Shown piece after piece: positions 5,880-7,046 of a stretch of DNA of 7,046 bases (the first letter of the stretch is position 1; each line of letters starts with the position of its first letter). A program made the translations under genes and the position numbers. This DNA comes from Candidatus Saccharicenans sp. (GTDB lineage Bacteria; Acidobacteriota; Aminicenantia; Aminicenantales; Saccharicenantaceae). Under the pieces are notes generated by a model, which saw only the letters and a list, made by a program, of their open reading frames with translations, did not search any database and was not told where the DNA came from. Where the stretch lies: assembly GCA_024653405.1 (NCBI GenBank), contig JANLGB010000115.1:1-7046 (forward strand), in the 5' to 3' direction.

Positions 5880-5908
5880 TTGAGACTCTTTGTCTTTATT
5901 ACTATAAT
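5880..5908 (+). promoter_or_regulatory. Sigma-70-type promoter for the transketolase gene
   Basis: TTGAGA (5880-5885), 17 bases, then a perfect TATAAT (5903-5908). Transcription would begin near 5915, giving a leader of about 23 bases that carries the ribosome site AAGGGAG (5924-5930), 7 bases before ATG 5938. This is one of the two best promoter matches in the window. Confidence 0.8.
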
Positions 5909-5937
5909 GAAAGCTAATTTTTAAAGGGAGTCTATTA

Positions 5938-7046
5938 ATGCCATCCATATCCGCCCTGGAAAAAATCGCCAAACGCCTGAGAATCCATTCGCTGAAAATG
6001 ACTACAGCCGCCGGCTCGGGTCACCCGACCACCTGCCTGTCTTCGGCTGAAATCATGGCCTGTCTCTTTTTTCACGAGATGCGCTATAACCTCCGCGACC
6101 CGTTCGCCTGGGAGAATGATGAATTCGTCCTGTCCAAGGGGCATGCCGCGCCCATTCTCTGGGCCGCTTATGCTGAGGCCGGCCTAATTCCGCTCGAGTC
6201 GCTCCAGGATTTACGGAAAATCAACAGCGACCTGGAAGGCCATCCGACGCCGCGGATGCCCTGGGTTAAAGCCGCCACCGGTTCGCTGGGGCAGGGCCTG
6301 TCGGTGGGTGTGGGCCTGGCTCTGGCCCAGAAGCTGGGAGGGGTCAAAGCCCGAACCTTCGTGCTGATGGGCGACGGCGAGTGCGCCGAGGGGGCGGTCT
6401 GGGAAGCGGCTAACGCCGGGCGGGAATTGCAGCTCGGAAATCTGGTGGCCATAGTCGATATCAACCGGCTGGGACAATCGGACCCCACCATTCACCAGCA
6501 TGATATCGGAGCCTATGCCAGAAAATTCAAGGCCTTCGGCTGGGATGTTTACCAGGTTGACGGACACCGGATTGAAAAGATTCTGGAAGCTCTGGCTGCC
6601 GCCAGGAAGGGCCGCAGCCCGAAAGTAATCCTGGCCCGGACGATAAAAGGTAAGGGAGTTTCCTTCGTCGAAGATAAGAACGGCTGGCACGGCAAACCGC
6701 TTAAACCGGAAGAGCTGGAAAAAGCCCTGGCCGAGCTGGGGCCGATGCCGGAAATAGAGGCCAGAAAATACGTCCGGAGCCGCCAGCCGGCAAAAGCTCC
6801 CCGCTGGACTGACTCGGTTGATATTCCGATACCTGATTATAAAGAGAAAACCGCTACCCGCCTGGCCTACGGGATAGCCCTAGAAAAGCTGGGACGCATC
6901 AATAACCGGGTAGTGGTGGTCGATGGCGATGTCAAGAATTCAACCTATGCCGACCGATTTTTTGCCGCCTTCCCCGGACGTTCCTTCCAGTCCTACATTG
7001 CCGAGCAGAACATGGTGGGCATGGCCATGGGCCGCCAGGCCCATGG
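5938..7046 (+). CDS. tkt: Transketolase, metazoan-like type (3' end cut by the window edge)
   Basis: The first 369 residues of a thiamine-diphosphate transketolase; the rest (about 250 residues in this subtype) lies beyond the window. It moves two-carbon ketol units between sugar phosphates in the non-oxidative pentose phosphate pathway. Visible: AAGSGHPTTCLSSAEIM (24-40, catalytic-site His29), LSKGHAAPI (65-73, Lys67 and His69), ATGSLGQGL (113-121), the ThDP/metal motif GDGECAEG (145-152) ending at Asn176 in VDINRLGQSDP (173-183), GHRIE and TIKGKG (235-240), EDKNGWHGKPL (245-255), and the start of the Pyr domain with DGDVKNSTYADRF (329-341) and YIAEQNMV (353-360, Glu356 as the ThDP-activating Glu). 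Many of these segments closely resemble recalled human TKT rather than the E. coli/yeast type. ATG 5938 follows AAGGGAG by 7 bases. It has its own promoter. Confidence 0.95.
   Translation, partial: MPSISALEKIAKRLRIHSLKMTTAAGSGHPTTCLSSAEIMACLFFHEMRYNLRDPFAWENDEFVLSKGHAAPILWAAYAEAGLIPLESLQDLRKINSDLEGHPTPRMPWVKAATGSLGQGLSVGVGLALAQKLGGVKARTFVLMGDGECAEGAVWEAANAGRELQLGNLVAIVDINRLGQSDPTIHQHDIGAYARKFKAFGWDVYQVDGHRIEKILEALAAARKGRSPKVILARTIKGKGVSFVEDKNGWHGKPLKPEELEKALAELGPMPEIEARKYVRSRQPAKAPRWTDSVDIPIPDYKEKTATRLAYGIALEKLGRINNRVVVVDGDVKNSTYADRFFAAFPGRSFQSYIAEQNMVGMAMGRQAH
7025..7046. repeat. Inverted repeat with 9-base arms at the right edge
   Basis: CCATGGGCC (7025-7033) and GGCCCATGG (7038-7046) are exact reverse complements around a four-base loop GCCA. 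The right arm ends on the last base of the window, inside the transketolase frame. It may be a genuine coding palindrome or a fold-back at a contig end. Confidence 0.6.

Noticed and set aside
6211..6690. 159-codon minus-strand frame opposite the transketolase
   Set aside because: It is a shadow of the strongly conserved transketolase frame and has no family motif.
5938..7046. DXS or pyruvate dehydrogenase E1 instead of transketolase
   Set aside because: The SGHPT, GHAAPI, GQSDP and AEQNM segments and the domain order fit transketolase; DXS-specific motifs are absent.
1..7046. CRISPR array, defence island, prophage or insertion sequence
   Set aside because: No regularly spaced repeats, no transposase or integrase frames, no terminal repeats and no target-site duplications were seen.

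Overview
The window is an ordinary bacterial chromosomal stretch (mid-50s % GC by eye) with six protein genes, well-formed sigma-70-type promoters and Shine-Dalgarno sites. I saw no mobile element, CRISPR array, tRNA or rRNA. The host cannot be fixed from this sequence. A metazoan-like transketolase, an OFA-family carboxylate transporter and the codon style would suit an uncultured Gram-negative-like lineage such as Aminicenantes/Acidobacteriota or a deltaproteobacterial relative, but this is a low-confidence guess.

Layout. Positions 1-324 hold no convincing gene, only AT-rich DNA and a compact paired-hairpin element near 241-270. A leftward unit (2458 down to 325) starts at a TTGAGC-17-TATAAT promoter, carries a YggS/PLPBP-type pyridoxal-phosphate homeostasis gene, then 25 bases later an MFS transporter of the oxalate/formate antiporter (OFA) family. 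About 400 bases of divergent intergenic DNA follow (2459-2860), with several hairpins and a rightward promoter. Next is a rightward dGTPase-like HD-domain gene (2861-3886), closed by a terminator at 4043-4081. A second rightward unit begins at an extended -10 promoter (4110-4138) and encodes an ABC-2 type exporter: ATPase and permease overlapping by four bases (4186-5732). A third promoter (5880-5908) drives a transketolase (from 5938) that runs off the right edge.

How the genes work together. They are mainly housekeeping functions: vitamin B6 homeostasis, organic-anion uptake or exchange, dNTP pool control, a two-gene exporter and the non-oxidative pentose phosphate pathway. Apart from the ATPase/permease pair and the yggS-MFS pair, there is no sign that they form one system.

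The points most worth a second look are: the animal-type transketolase; the ATPase lacking the usual Q-loop glutamine; the OFA transporter apparently lacking the TM11 lysine of OxlT; a perfect 16-base palindrome on the start region of the yggS transcript; a hairpin at the 5' end of the dgt message; a 13-base repeat flanking dgt; and a 9-base-arm inverted repeat exactly at the right edge, which may be biological or an assembly fold-back. I did not find a clearly novel multi-gene system.
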